Shown here one piece after another: positions 1-8,001 of a DNA stretch of 64,000 nucleotides. The stretch spans positions 62,001 through 126,000 of the forward strand of contig JACKPW010000005.1 of assembly GCA_024233215.1 (NCBI GenBank), written 5' to 3'. The position numbers and the translations under genes are program-made. Under the pieces are notes generated by a model. That model was not told the origin of the DNA. It searched no databases and saw nothing but the letters and a program-made list of their open reading frames with translations. Position 1 is the stretch's first letter; every line of letters begins with the position of its first letter. The DNA is from Verrucomicrobiales bacterium. GTDB taxonomy: Bacteria > Verrucomicrobiota > Verrucomicrobiia > Limisphaerales > J093.

Positions 1-652
1 ATGGGGCGCCGGCCCGGACGACAAGCATGAGGCCGATGATCCCCAGGGCAATCAGGAACAGGACGTTGCTCCGCCCCTTGGACAGGGCGGCGGCCAGCTT
101 GTAGCCGCCCAGCCCCAGGATGACCATGCCGGCCATCAACCGGGTCGTGCGGCTTTTCAACCACGCTCCCACCGGCGTGAGCAACCGGAGTCGTTGGAGT
201 TCTTGTCGCAGGGGGGCGCAGCGGGCGCGGACGCGGTCGCGTAGGGCGCGGTCCCGCAGGCAGGCCGAGGCGCTCACGGGAGTCCGGAAGTGGTCATAGA
301 CCTCCCAACTCCAGGGATCGAGATGACGTGGGTCCGGCCGTTTGGCCGTGTGGGTCAGCCGCCACTTCGCGCTCCGGCTGGGTTCCCGGTGCGGCCCAAG
401 CTCGAGGTAGCCGTGTTGCACGAGTTCGACCAGCACCAGGCGCATCACCTCGCTCTCACCGCCCCGCAGCAACGCGAGGGACGTGGGATCCATGGGGTCG
501 GGCGGATCCTCCACCTGCGCCTGCAGGGTCCGGTCCGCCCTCCAGACCCGCCACCGGGCCCAGCCAATCACCAGGAGAATCACCGTCGCATAGAAGCCGA
601 GAAAAAGCGGCCCGTACATGTCCCCGATGAAACCGTGGTTCCACGCGTTCAT
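1..652 (-). CDS. TIGR04222-like membrane protein, partial
   Basis: The frame runs off the left edge of the window, so only the first 217 residues are visible. It starts at the ATG at 652 and reads MNAWNHGFIGDMYGPLFLGF. An N-terminal membrane segment (about residues 14-32) is followed by a soluble part containing ALLRGGESEVMRLVLVELV and then GYLELG. The LRGG...L..LV..G.LE pattern is the hallmark of TIGR04222-type membrane proteins as I remember the family. A second hydrophobic pair follows near residues 175-215. The function of that family is unknown. The family assignment is by eye; the reading frame itself is well supported by hydrophobicity and codon use. Confidence 0.7.
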   Translation of the reverse strand, partial: MNAWNHGFIGDMYGPLFLGFYATVILLVIGWARWRVWRADRTLQAQVEDPPDPMDPTSLALLRGGESEVMRLVLVELVQHGYLELGPHREPSRSAKWRLTHTAKRPDPRHLDPWSWEVYDHFRTPVSASACLRDRALRDRVRARCAPLRQELQRLRLLTPVGAWLKSRTTRLMAGMVILGLGGYKLAAALSKGRSNVLFLIALGIIGLMLVVRAGAP

Positions 653-748
653 GGTTCAGGGAAGGGAAGGGGTCGGTCCCTGGTATTCATGGCCCCCCGA
701 GGGCGTGCCCAGCAAGAGGCATGATACCAGGGACGGACCCCGGTGCGT

Positions 749-3667
749 CTACTGCATCAGGCGATAGAACTTCGCGTCGCCCGCGGGCGTCACCAGGACC
801 ACGTTCTCCTCGCCTTCCACCACCACCGGGGCGGTGTCGTTGGCATAGGGACCGGCCACCGCGGAGGCGGATTGCAGGAGGTAACCCGTCGCGTCGGCGG
901 GCCAGGCGATCCGGATGTTGCCGTCGCCGGAGCGGGTGATTGCCAGGGAGACGTCCCCGCCGGAGCCGCCTTCCACGGTCAGGAGGGCGGCGCTGCCCAC
1001 CACGCCCAGTCCGTCACTGACGATGACCGTGTAATCGCCGGCATCGGCGGTCCCGGCGGCGGCGATGTTGAGGGTGGCCATGGTGGTGCCGGTGATCCCG
1101 TTGCCATCCGCCAGCGGGATGCCGTTGTGGAGCCAGCGGTAAGTGAGGAGGGAACCGGAGGCCGTCACCGTGAAGTGAACCGGGTTCCCGGCCTGAACCG
1201 TCTGGTCAAACAGGTCGGTCGTGATGCTTGGGGGGGTCCGGTTTCCGGGCACGATGCGGACGTTGTCGATGAGCAGGGTCTCGTCGCCCGTGATGCCGAT
1301 GTGGTTGATGCTGAGCTCGACGGGATTTGCGCTCAGAGGGCTCAGCGAGGCGTAGGCCTGATAGAACGGCCGGGTGTGCCGGAAACCGGGCCACGGCGAG
1401 ACTGTGTCCACCGGGGGCAAGGCCGCGTTCTGGAAGATGGTCGTCGCCCCCGCAATGATCTGGATCTCGCCGGAGTTCGGCGTGTCCGAGTTGTCCTGGG
1501 TCCTTCCGTCGCGGAAGTTGTAGTCGAGCACCAGGGTATAGGGCTGGAAGGGTTCCATGCCGACGAGGTTCTGCTTGAGGGTGACTGCGCCCTGGCCGAA
1601 GAAGACGCTGTCCTGGTCGGAGTTGATGCCGTTGTCGAAGAAGGGTTCCACCCAGAAGGTGGTTGGGCTGTAGGCGTTGACGCCAAGGTTCCCTCCGGTG
1701 ACCTCCCAGCCGGCGATCTTGCCGAGGTAACCGGGCCAGTTTGCGCCCATTGCGGTGCCTTCAAAACTGGAGTTCACGATGGTCAACTCATCCGCCAACC
1801 GGGGGATGATCGACACCGCATCCAGGAACAGGCTCGCGTCCCCGGAGGCGACCGTCACGTTGAACTCCAGCAACCCGCTGGAGGTGGTCGGCGTGAATCG
1901 GACCTCCTTGAAGTAGTATTCGGTCAGGCCGGCTTGATTCGCCGGTACGATGCCGGGGTAGCTGGCGATTTCCTGGCCCGCGAACTTCACCTGCAGGGAC
2001 ATGTCGTAGGGGTAACCGGAGTTGCGTCCGTTGTAAAAGAACTGCAGCCCGTAGAGTCGCCACGGTTCCAAACCCTCGATCATCTGGGACACGCTGCCGC
2101 CGTTCTGGATCCGGAGGACACGCTTGCGATCGGGTATGGTGAAATCCTCGGCGGACAGGAACGCGTTCCCATCCTCGGCCATCCCGATGTTGCCTCCGCT
2201 GGTGGTCCAGCCGGCAACCGGGGCCGTTCCGACCCCGCTGTCCGGGTTCATCTCGAAGCTGGGGTTGAGCACGAATGTGGTGCCTGCCACGGCGACCTTG
2301 GTGAGGTTCTCGGTCAGTTGCAGACCCGCCGAATCAACAATGGCGACATCGGCCGATCCCACGTCGACCCCGCGGATCGTGTAGCTGCGAGTGGTTTCTC
2401 CGTCGAATTCCAGCGTCAACACGCCGTCGGCACCCGCGTCGGGGAGTTCCCAGACCTGCGCATTGCCGCTCTGCAACTTGATGGTGGCGGGCCCCAGGGC
2501 CAGCCGTTCCGCGGGCAAGGTAATGTTGGCGGTGGCCTCCTCCCCGACGCGCAGCACGATGCCGGTGGGCGACGTCTCCAGCGGCGGCAGGTAGGTCCCG
2601 ACCTCCCCCAGGACGCGGACATCATCAAGCAACACGGAGCTGCTGGCCATGGTATTGGCGAAGGCGAGTTGGGCGGAGGTCCCGGCGGCGGTAAAACTCA
2701 CCGTGGCGGTCTGATAGGCGGCCGCGCCACCGACAGCGGAGACGTTCCGTTCCCAGAGCACGGCGTCATCGATCTTGAGTTGAAGGTGCGGGGTGGTCCC
2801 CGTCCTGGCGTTGTAGGCGAAGGACACGGTGTATTGGGTGCCGGGGACGAGGGGCGCCAGGTTTTGCGTCAGCGAGCCCTCGTCCTGGATGAACGCCACG
2901 AGCGCCTGATCGGGAGTAGTCCCGTTGTTCGCCTGTCCGCCGGTGCCGTCATCGACGCCAGCCACCCCTTCCTTGGCCCAGCCGGCGATGGCGGGCCAGT
3001 CGGTGCCCGCGGTGGGCGCCCCGTCAAACACCACGCCACTCGCCTCAAAACTCGGGTTGATCACCGGGAAGTTGCCCTCGTCCCGCTGCACGATCGTCAC
3101 GGCGTCCAGCAGGATCGTGGAGTCGCCCCGGGCAGTGACCTCAAACGTCAGGTCGCCGCCGTAGGCATCGGGGGTGAACGGAACGGTCCGGGTATAGTAC
3201 GGGGCGCTGGACGCGCTGGCAGGCCGGATCTTGGGAATGAAGTCCAGTTGCTCATCGAGGGCGCCACCAAAGGACAGCGTGGAGAACCGGATTCCAAGGT
3301 CAAGGTCGCTGCCGTTGCGGGCATCGTAGTGGAACTGAATCCAATAGCGTTGCCCCATTTCGAACCCATAGACCTGCTGCGACACCGTGCCGCCTCCCTG
3401 CTTGAATCCGATGCGGCGTCCGTCCGGGACGGGAGTTCCCGAGTTGTGAAACGGACCGCCCGGGTCGTTGACCAGGTCGTTCACGCCGCCGCCGCTGCTG
3501 TTCCATTCGTCGATCTGGCTGTAGTACGGCCAGGCGGGGTTCAGGTTGCTCTCGAAACTGGGGTTGCGGACGATCGCGAGGCCCTGACCGAGGACGGCCG
3601 GCGAAACGCCGCCTGTCAGCAGCGCGAGCCAAGCCGCCGTACGCGGGAGATTACGGGTCTTCAACAT
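749..3667 (-). CDS. Secreted multidomain protein with four NPSFE-type modules, an Ig-like domain and a C-terminal YRL module
   Basis: The start is placed at the ATG at 3667 (MLKTRNLPRTAAWLALLTGG) because this gives a clean Sec signal peptide ending near VLGQG; an upstream in-frame ATG at 3712 would bury the signal. The mature protein has four repeated beta-sandwich modules, each opening with VRNPSFE, VINPSFE, VLNPSFE or IVNSSFE and ending with LLDAV or LLDDVR. These resemble DUF642/CBM-like galactose-binding folds. A linker-like domain (about 365-460) lies between modules two and three. An I-set immunoglobulin-like domain follows (PPSITTDLFDQTVQAGNPV to DAGDYTVIVSDG, about 815-895), then a C-terminal module GYLLQSASAVAGPY...FYRLMQ shared with other secreted proteins here. 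The likely role is extracellular carbohydrate or surface binding. No catalytic motif was seen. Confidence 0.85.
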   Translation of the reverse strand: MLKTRNLPRTAAWLALLTGGVSPAVLGQGLAIVRNPSFESNLNPAWPYYSQIDEWNSSGGGVNDLVNDPGGPFHNSGTPVPDGRRIGFKQGGGTVSQQVYGFEMGQRYWIQFHYDARNGSDLDLGIRFSTLSFGGALDEQLDFIPKIRPASASSAPYYTRTVPFTPDAYGGDLTFEVTARGDSTILLDAVTIVQRDEGNFPVINPSFEASGVVFDGAPTAGTDWPAIAGWAKEGVAGVDDGTGGQANNGTTPDQALVAFIQDEGSLTQNLAPLVPGTQYTVSFAYNARTGTTPHLQLKIDDAVLWERNVSAVGGAAAYQTATVSFTAAGTSAQLAFANTMASSSVLLDDVRVLGEVGTYLPPLETSPTGIVLRVGEEATANITLPAERLALGPATIKLQSGNAQVWELPDAGADGVLTLEFDGETTRSYTIRGVDVGSADVAIVDSAGLQLTENLTKVAVAGTTFVLNPSFEMNPDSGVGTAPVAGWTTSGGNIGMAEDGNAFLSAEDFTIPDRKRVLRIQNGGSVSQMIEGLEPWRLYGLQFFYNGRNSGYPYDMSLQVKFAGQEIASYPGIVPANQAGLTEYYFKEVRFTPTTSSGLLEFNVTVASGDASLFLDAVSIIPRLADELTIVNSSFEGTAMGANWPGYLGKIAGWEVTGGNLGVNAYSPTTFWVEPFFDNGINSDQDSVFFGQGAVTLKQNLVGMEPFQPYTLVLDYNFRDGRTQDNSDTPNSGEIQIIAGATTIFQNAALPPVDTVSPWPGFRHTRPFYQAYASLSPLSANPVELSINHIGITGDETLLIDNVRIVPGNRTPPSITTDLFDQTVQAGNPVHFTVTASGSLLTYRWLHNGIPLADGNGITGTTMATLNIAAAGTADAGDYTVIVSDGLGVVGSAALLTVEGGSGGDVSLAITRSGDGNIRIAWPADATGYLLQSASAVAGPYANDTAPVVVEGEENVVLVTPAGDAKFYRLMQ

Positions 3668-3837
3668 GGTTGTGTTCGTTCTGGGTTGTGACATCCGGGA
3701 CCCGGCAGGCACCCGCCTGGCCGGCCCGCATTTGCCTATGGATGACGGAAAAACTCGTTGCTGAACGGCCGTTTGTCCAGCTTTTACCGTCCGCGACGGC
3801 GCACCGAAACGGGCGGGCGGTCTCCCCCTCCGTCACC

Positions 3838-3864
3838 GGGAGGGCGAGGCTCCCGCCGAGCCGC
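3838..3864. repeat. REP-like hairpin, intergenic copy
   Basis: The hairpin GGCTC-CCGCC-GAGCC sits inside the longer motif GGGAGGGCGAGGCTCCCGCC followed by GAGCCGC, in the 433-bp gap between two minus-strand genes. A near-identical motif recurs inside uvrA at 62800-62824. The rest of the gap (3668-4100) holds no convincing gene. Confidence 0.6.
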
Positions 3865-4043
3865 GTAGCAACGGGCGCGTAGGCAGTGGCGAACAGGGAG
3901 TCGCGCATCCGTGCGGTGGACCAAGGCGACCTGCCCACGGTGGAAGGCCGTGCCGCGCTGGACGCGCTCCGCCGCGACTTGAGACGATGAATTTGCCGGA
4001 CTCCTACGACCTGGCGGAAGCTGCTCTGAGCCGTGGGGATACC

Positions 4044-4066
4044 GGCGGGAGCTGTGCCCTCCCGCC
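4044..4066 (-). terminator. Intergenic hairpin just after the CotH gene
   Basis: A perfect 8-bp stem (GGCGGGAG / CTCCCGCC) with a 7-nt loop lies about 35 bp beyond the stop of the minus-strand CotH gene. No T-run follows in either direction, so it may be a REP-type repeat or an mRNA-stabilising hairpin instead of an intrinsic terminator. Confidence 0.35.
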
Positions 4067-4100
4067 GCGAGCCTGGAGCCGGACCCCCGTCAGAGGCGGG

Positions 4101-7100
4101 TCATGGAACGCGCAGCCGCACGAAGCCCTTGCGGGTGGCCACCGTACCGGACCATGTGAAGCTTCCGTGTCCCGCGGCATCGAGCAGCAGCGAAACCTGC
4201 CGGACCCAGTGGCTGAGATCGGTTGAGATTTCGATGTCACAGGCGATTCCGGGAGGGCCAATGATGTCGAACCGCAACGCCCCGTTGGGGTCCGACTGCG
4301 GAACCGCGAGCCGAAGCGGAATGCCGGGATCCGGCACGAACCTCGCACCGAGGGTGGTGTTGCCCTGGAGAACCAGGCGCACGGTACTGCTGGCAAGACC
4401 GGGTAGACCGTCCCAGCCGGCGAACCGAAATCCGGGTGCCGGCTCGGCCGTCAGTTGAATCGGGTGCTGTTGAAAATACACACCCGTCCACGGCGACCCC
4501 GATGGGGCAGTCACCGGCAACGTGTTCACCCGGATGTCGCCACCTTCCGGGGGGGCCGCGCTCAGGGAAAGAACCGCCGTGGGACCGAGCCCGAACTGGG
4601 AGGCGAGCTGGGCGCGGGCGTAGGCGGGGCGCCGATCCGCGTAATCCCGCAGGTACTGCACGTTCGCTTCCCACTGGGCGACCGAGGCGGGTGATCGCCA
4701 GCGTTGGATGTGCTCCGCCATCCCCGGTGCGAGGATGTCGTGCCACTGATTGATCCGTTCCCTGGTATGCCCGGGCAGGAAGGTGCTGTTGAGCAGATCG
4801 CAGAAGCGGTTGACGAAGCTCTCACGAAACTCGGGGCTTTCCGTCAGCCGTCGCAACAGGAAGGTGGTGACTTCGCCGGCGTGACCATGGAGCCCACCGT
4901 CCGGGGTCAGGTCGGCCGCCAGCATGTTGAATTCCCACGCCGGTTGTTCGGCCCAGAAACCGCCCCAGCCGACGTCGTTGTCGAATTGCAGCCAACGCCA
5001 GCGCCCCTCCGGCGTGCGGGGTCGCCAGAGCCGGTGGTTCCCGATGTCCCAACGGTAGAAGAACACCTCACACGCCTTGTAGTCGATGTAGTTCGGCACC
5101 TCCATCAGCGTCTGGAGATGGGCGTAGTTCTCCGGGGCGGTGAGGTCGGCGGTGGCCAGCCAGGCAATCATCGCGTCGTAGTGGGCGGTATCGCCGGCCT
5201 TCGCCGCAGCGTAGCCCTCGAGATAATCGACATCATCCGACGGATGATCGCCGTAGTACCCGACGAACTCGGCGTCCTCCTTTTCCTTGAGATAATGCAG
5301 GCCCCAGTATTCGCCGTTCACGAACACCACGCAGGCGCGGGCCGCCTGGGATTCCGCACCCGTTTCCGCCGCCAGGCTTTGCATCATCTCGTCCCGCATG
5401 AACGCATACATCTGATCGTGCCCGGTGGGCCGAAGCAGGAAGTGCTCGAACTCCGTCCGCGACCGGTCGGGGAACAACCGGTATTCGAACGGGCGGCGCC
5501 CCCGGCCGCCCGTGCCGTCGAGGTCCAGGCCCTTGATGGGAAAGCCCTGCGAAGTGTTGCCGTGGATCTTCACGTCCCCGTCCTGGGTGAAGGCGAGGGT
5601 TCCGTCGGTTTCAAACAACTCGACATGCACCGGGCGTTCCCACCCGGTACCGCGCTGAGAGTAGTTGCCGTTCGGCGCCAGGCCCGGCACGTAGATGCCG
5701 AGGGTGGGGTCAAAGAAGTTCGCCGGGGCGGTCGCCAGCGACACCACCGGCAGGGGATAGCGCTCACGGCCCTTCGGATGCACCCAGAACGTTCCGGTGA
5801 TCGTCGGGCTTGGCAGCGCCCCCGCCTTGAACGCCCGCGCGCGGATCACCCAGCCCTTGAAGACCTCGCCCAGGGGAGGCGCTCCGCCCGGGACGGTCGG
5901 GATCATGGAAATCCCGTTCGGCGTGCCAGTCCGGTCCGTGATGGGGAGGGGACCGGTGCTGAGCCGTGAGGTTGCGATCGGTTCACTGCCGTCGAGCGTG
6001 TAGCGAATCTCCGCCCCCGGGGTGTCGGTGGTCAGGCTCAGGTTGAAGGCCCCGGAATGGAAACCGGTGGGATGCGAGAAGGTTGGGGCGACCAGGGCCT
6101 CCCCGGAGGCCGGAGTGGTGTTGGACGCGCCGGGGGTCGGTTCGGCGAAGAAGAAGAACGGTCCGGTGGCATCGGGTTGCCGGCCATAGGAGACGTCACG
6201 GAGTTGGGCGTCGAATTTCACCTCGTCCGCGGTCGTGCCATCCGGGCGGGTGAGGATCAGCCGTTCGCCACCCGCATCCAGGCGGAAGTTGGTGTGGCGC
6301 GGCTCATACAAGGGGATCCCGTAGCGATCGGCGAGCTGTCGCTGGAGGCCCAGCAATTCCGCCTCAGTGAGCGCCCGGTCGAAGAGCAGGACCTCCGCCA
6401 GGTCGCCCGCAAACGCGCCATACGCGCCAGCCCCGATCTCAATCGGAGCGGTCACCTCCGCTCGGGGCGAACTCAGGCCCTCGCTGACCCGGACCCCTTG
6501 CAGGAACAGGCCCGGATGCCTGGTCTGATAATTTACCGCCACCACCGCGGGAGTCGTGCCAGGCGCCAGATGCCCGACCGCCAGCGCGGGCATGTAGCCG
6601 GAGCCGTGTTCGTAAACCGAGACCCCGTTGCTCCCCACGGACAAGCCGCTGCCGCCATTCGCATCGCCGCCGTGCTGGGCACCGAAAAGGTAATGCTGTC
6701 CGCCTGTGCCGCCCGTGCCGGCGGTGCTCTCGGGATCGATCTCGTGGGACTGCGACGTGCGGAATACCGCAATCAGGCAGAAGTCATTGGTGGCGATGAC
6801 GCGTGGCAGGAGCAGTTGGTCGTTGGCGCCATCGAAACGCAGGGCGGGGAGCCCGCCCAATCCCGACGCCACCCACAGGGGTTCGGTCGACGGGTTCGCC
6901 GCCGTTGCGGCCACGCCGCCGGCAATTCGGTTGTTCCAACGCCTCAGGAACAGGTTGCCGCCCTGCTGTCGCACCTGGGTGGGATCGTTCGGATTCACCT
7001 GGTCCGCCCGGAACCACACCCGGAGCCCCGGCAGGAGGGCGGGGTTCACCGGCGCCGTTTCCGTCGGTTGACGATTCTTGCCGGAGGCGAACAGGGTCCG

Positions 7101-7376
7101 GAACTCGCCTGGTTGCAGTACAAGCTCCTCGATGACCCAGCGGAAGGGTTCACCCCGATCGTCGGAGAGTCCCCAGCCTTGCAGGTCGACCGAGGTCGCC
7201 CCGGGGTTGAAAAGCTCAAACCAATCCGGGGCATCGCCGTCCTCGTCCAGGAGCGTGGATCCGTTCGAGGCGACCAACTCGTTGATCGCCACCCCGGAGG
7301 CCGATGGACCGGCATTCCCGGCGTTCGGCCAGGCCAGTCCGACGAGAGCCCCGCAGATGATCGCGCACCGGTTCAC
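4101..7376 (-). CDS. Secreted CotH-kinase-domain protein with lamin-tail and LamG-like domains
   Basis: This is a 1091-residue exported protein; the signal peptide is MNRCAIICGALVGLAWPNAGNA. Domains in order: a lamin-tail domain (about 28-105, INELVASNGS...DWFELFNPG...DLQGWGLSDD); a concanavalin/LamG-like insertion (about 110-350, LRVWFRADQV...ALRFDGANDQ...EVLLFDRALTEAEL); the remainder of a lamin-tail-like strand set; a chitobiase C-terminal-like domain (about 425-525, FNLSLTTDTPGAEIRYTLDG); and a CotH kinase domain (about 535-850, LPVVSLATAPANFF, GDVKIHGNTSQGFPIKGL, FVNGEYWGLHYLKEKED, WRWLQFDNDVGWG). CotH of Bacillus is a spore-coat protein kinase. Here the kinase-like domain is exported, so its target would be extracytoplasmic; substrate and activity are not deducible. 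The C-terminus (CDIEISTDLSHW...FVRLRVP) resembles the recurrent C-terminal module. Confidence 0.85.
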   Translation of the reverse strand: MNRCAIICGALVGLAWPNAGNAGPSASGVAINELVASNGSTLLDEDGDAPDWFELFNPGATSVDLQGWGLSDDRGEPFRWVIEELVLQPGEFRTLFASGKNRQPTETAPVNPALLPGLRVWFRADQVNPNDPTQVRQQGGNLFLRRWNNRIAGGVAATAANPSTEPLWVASGLGGLPALRFDGANDQLLLPRVIATNDFCLIAVFRTSQSHEIDPESTAGTGGTGGQHYLFGAQHGGDANGGSGLSVGSNGVSVYEHGSGYMPALAVGHLAPGTTPAVVAVNYQTRHPGLFLQGVRVSEGLSSPRAEVTAPIEIGAGAYGAFAGDLAEVLLFDRALTEAELLGLQRQLADRYGIPLYEPRHTNFRLDAGGERLILTRPDGTTADEVKFDAQLRDVSYGRQPDATGPFFFFAEPTPGASNTTPASGEALVAPTFSHPTGFHSGAFNLSLTTDTPGAEIRYTLDGSEPIATSRLSTGPLPITDRTGTPNGISMIPTVPGGAPPLGEVFKGWVIRARAFKAGALPSPTITGTFWVHPKGRERYPLPVVSLATAPANFFDPTLGIYVPGLAPNGNYSQRGTGWERPVHVELFETDGTLAFTQDGDVKIHGNTSQGFPIKGLDLDGTGGRGRRPFEYRLFPDRSRTEFEHFLLRPTGHDQMYAFMRDEMMQSLAAETGAESQAARACVVFVNGEYWGLHYLKEKEDAEFVGYYGDHPSDDVDYLEGYAAAKAGDTAHYDAMIAWLATADLTAPENYAHLQTLMEVPNYIDYKACEVFFYRWDIGNHRLWRPRTPEGRWRWLQFDNDVGWGGFWAEQPAWEFNMLAADLTPDGGLHGHAGEVTTFLLRRLTESPEFRESFVNRFCDLLNSTFLPGHTRERINQWHDILAPGMAEHIQRWRSPASVAQWEANVQYLRDYADRRPAYARAQLASQFGLGPTAVLSLSAAPPEGGDIRVNTLPVTAPSGSPWTGVYFQQHPIQLTAEPAPGFRFAGWDGLPGLASSTVRLVLQGNTTLGARFVPDPGIPLRLAVPQSDPNGALRFDIIGPPGIACDIEISTDLSHWVRQVSLLLDAAGHGSFTWSGTVATRKGFVRLRVP

Positions 7377-7475
7377 GCGATCACTGAAGCAGACTTTGTG
7401 CCTGCCGGCGAGGTTTCCTTGGAGCAGGGGGCACCCGCCTGGGTTGCCCCGGCTTGGCGGGGCTTTTCGGGGAAG

Positions 7476-7517
7476 GTACGGATGAGGAAATCCGTACGGG
7501 TACGGATGCGGAAATAC
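7476..7517. promoter_or_regulatory. Repeated palindromic operator-like motif upstream of the response-regulator operon
   Basis: GTACGGAT-GAGGAA-ATCCGTAC (7476-7497) is a perfect 8-bp inverted repeat with a 6-nt spacer. Two bases later, GTACGGATGCGGAAATAC (7500-7517) repeats the same motif in direct orientation. Both lie in the 205-bp intergenic region between the divergent CotH gene and the operon that begins at 7582, about 65-105 bp upstream of that start. The spacing and symmetry suggest a dimeric regulator site. Which regulator binds is unknown. Confidence 0.5.
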
Positions 7518-7581
7518 AAAGGTGCCCGGATTTCCCGGTCAGGTGTGATCGGGCACGCTTCCTCTGAAAGGCCCCCTGCGC

Positions 7582-8001
7582 GTGAAGCTGATGATTGTCG
7601 ATGACAACCCCCGCATCAGGGAACTGGTTCAGCGGCTCGGCGAGAGCAGCGGCGCCAGTGTGGTTTGCTGCGAGGATGGTTGCGAAGCGGCGACCGCTTA
7701 TCGCCGGGAGCGGCCCGACTGGGTGTTGATGGACCTGAGCATGCCGGGTATGGACGGGCTGGCCGCCACGCGGGGATTGATGCGGGATTTCCCTGCGGCG
7801 CGCGTCATCCTCGTGAGTGATCTCGACACCCCGTCCCTGCGGGTGGCTGCGGCACAAGCGGGCGCCCGGGGGTATCTCATCAAGGATCACCTGACGGAAA
7901 TCCGTCTATTGGCGGGGCAGGGAGGACAGGACTTGCCGCCCGGGATGGCGGAGATGCAAGTGGTCGTGGAGCGAATCGACCGGGGTGGGAGGCAGGAATG
8001 A
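7582..8001 (+). CDS. Stand-alone response-regulator receiver protein
   Basis: This 139-residue protein is a single CheY-like REC domain. The acidic pair is D7/D8 (MIVDDNP), the phospho-acceptor is D51 (VLMDLSMPGMDG), the Thr/Ser switch residue is S79 (ILVSD), and the conserved lysine is K101 (GYLIKD). No DNA-binding output domain follows; the last 30 residues are a short polar tail. It is the first gene of the plus-strand run of exported-protein genes and its stop overlaps the next start (ATGA), so it is probably translated together with a secreted protein. It may act as a phosphorylation-dependent adaptor or phosphate sink. No histidine kinase lies in this operon; the nearest ones are at 40653-49444. 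Confidence 0.85.
   Translation: MKLMIVDDNPRIRELVQRLGESSGASVVCCEDGCEAATAYRRERPDWVLMDLSMPGMDGLAATRGLMRDFPAARVILVSDLDTPSLRVAAAQAGARGYLIKDHLTEIRLLAGQGGQDLPPGMAEMQVVVERIDRGGRQE

Noticed and set aside
743..3691. 982-residue open frame antisense to the NPSFE-module gene
   Set aside because: High GC makes long antisense frames common. Its sequence is rich in His/Gly/Arg, without hydrophobic cores or motifs, whereas the minus strand has a signal peptide and recognisable domains.
3651..3938. 95-codon minus-strand frame upstream of the NPSFE-module gene
   Set aside because: It spans the REP hairpin and intergenic sequence, has no recognisable feature and its start has no support.
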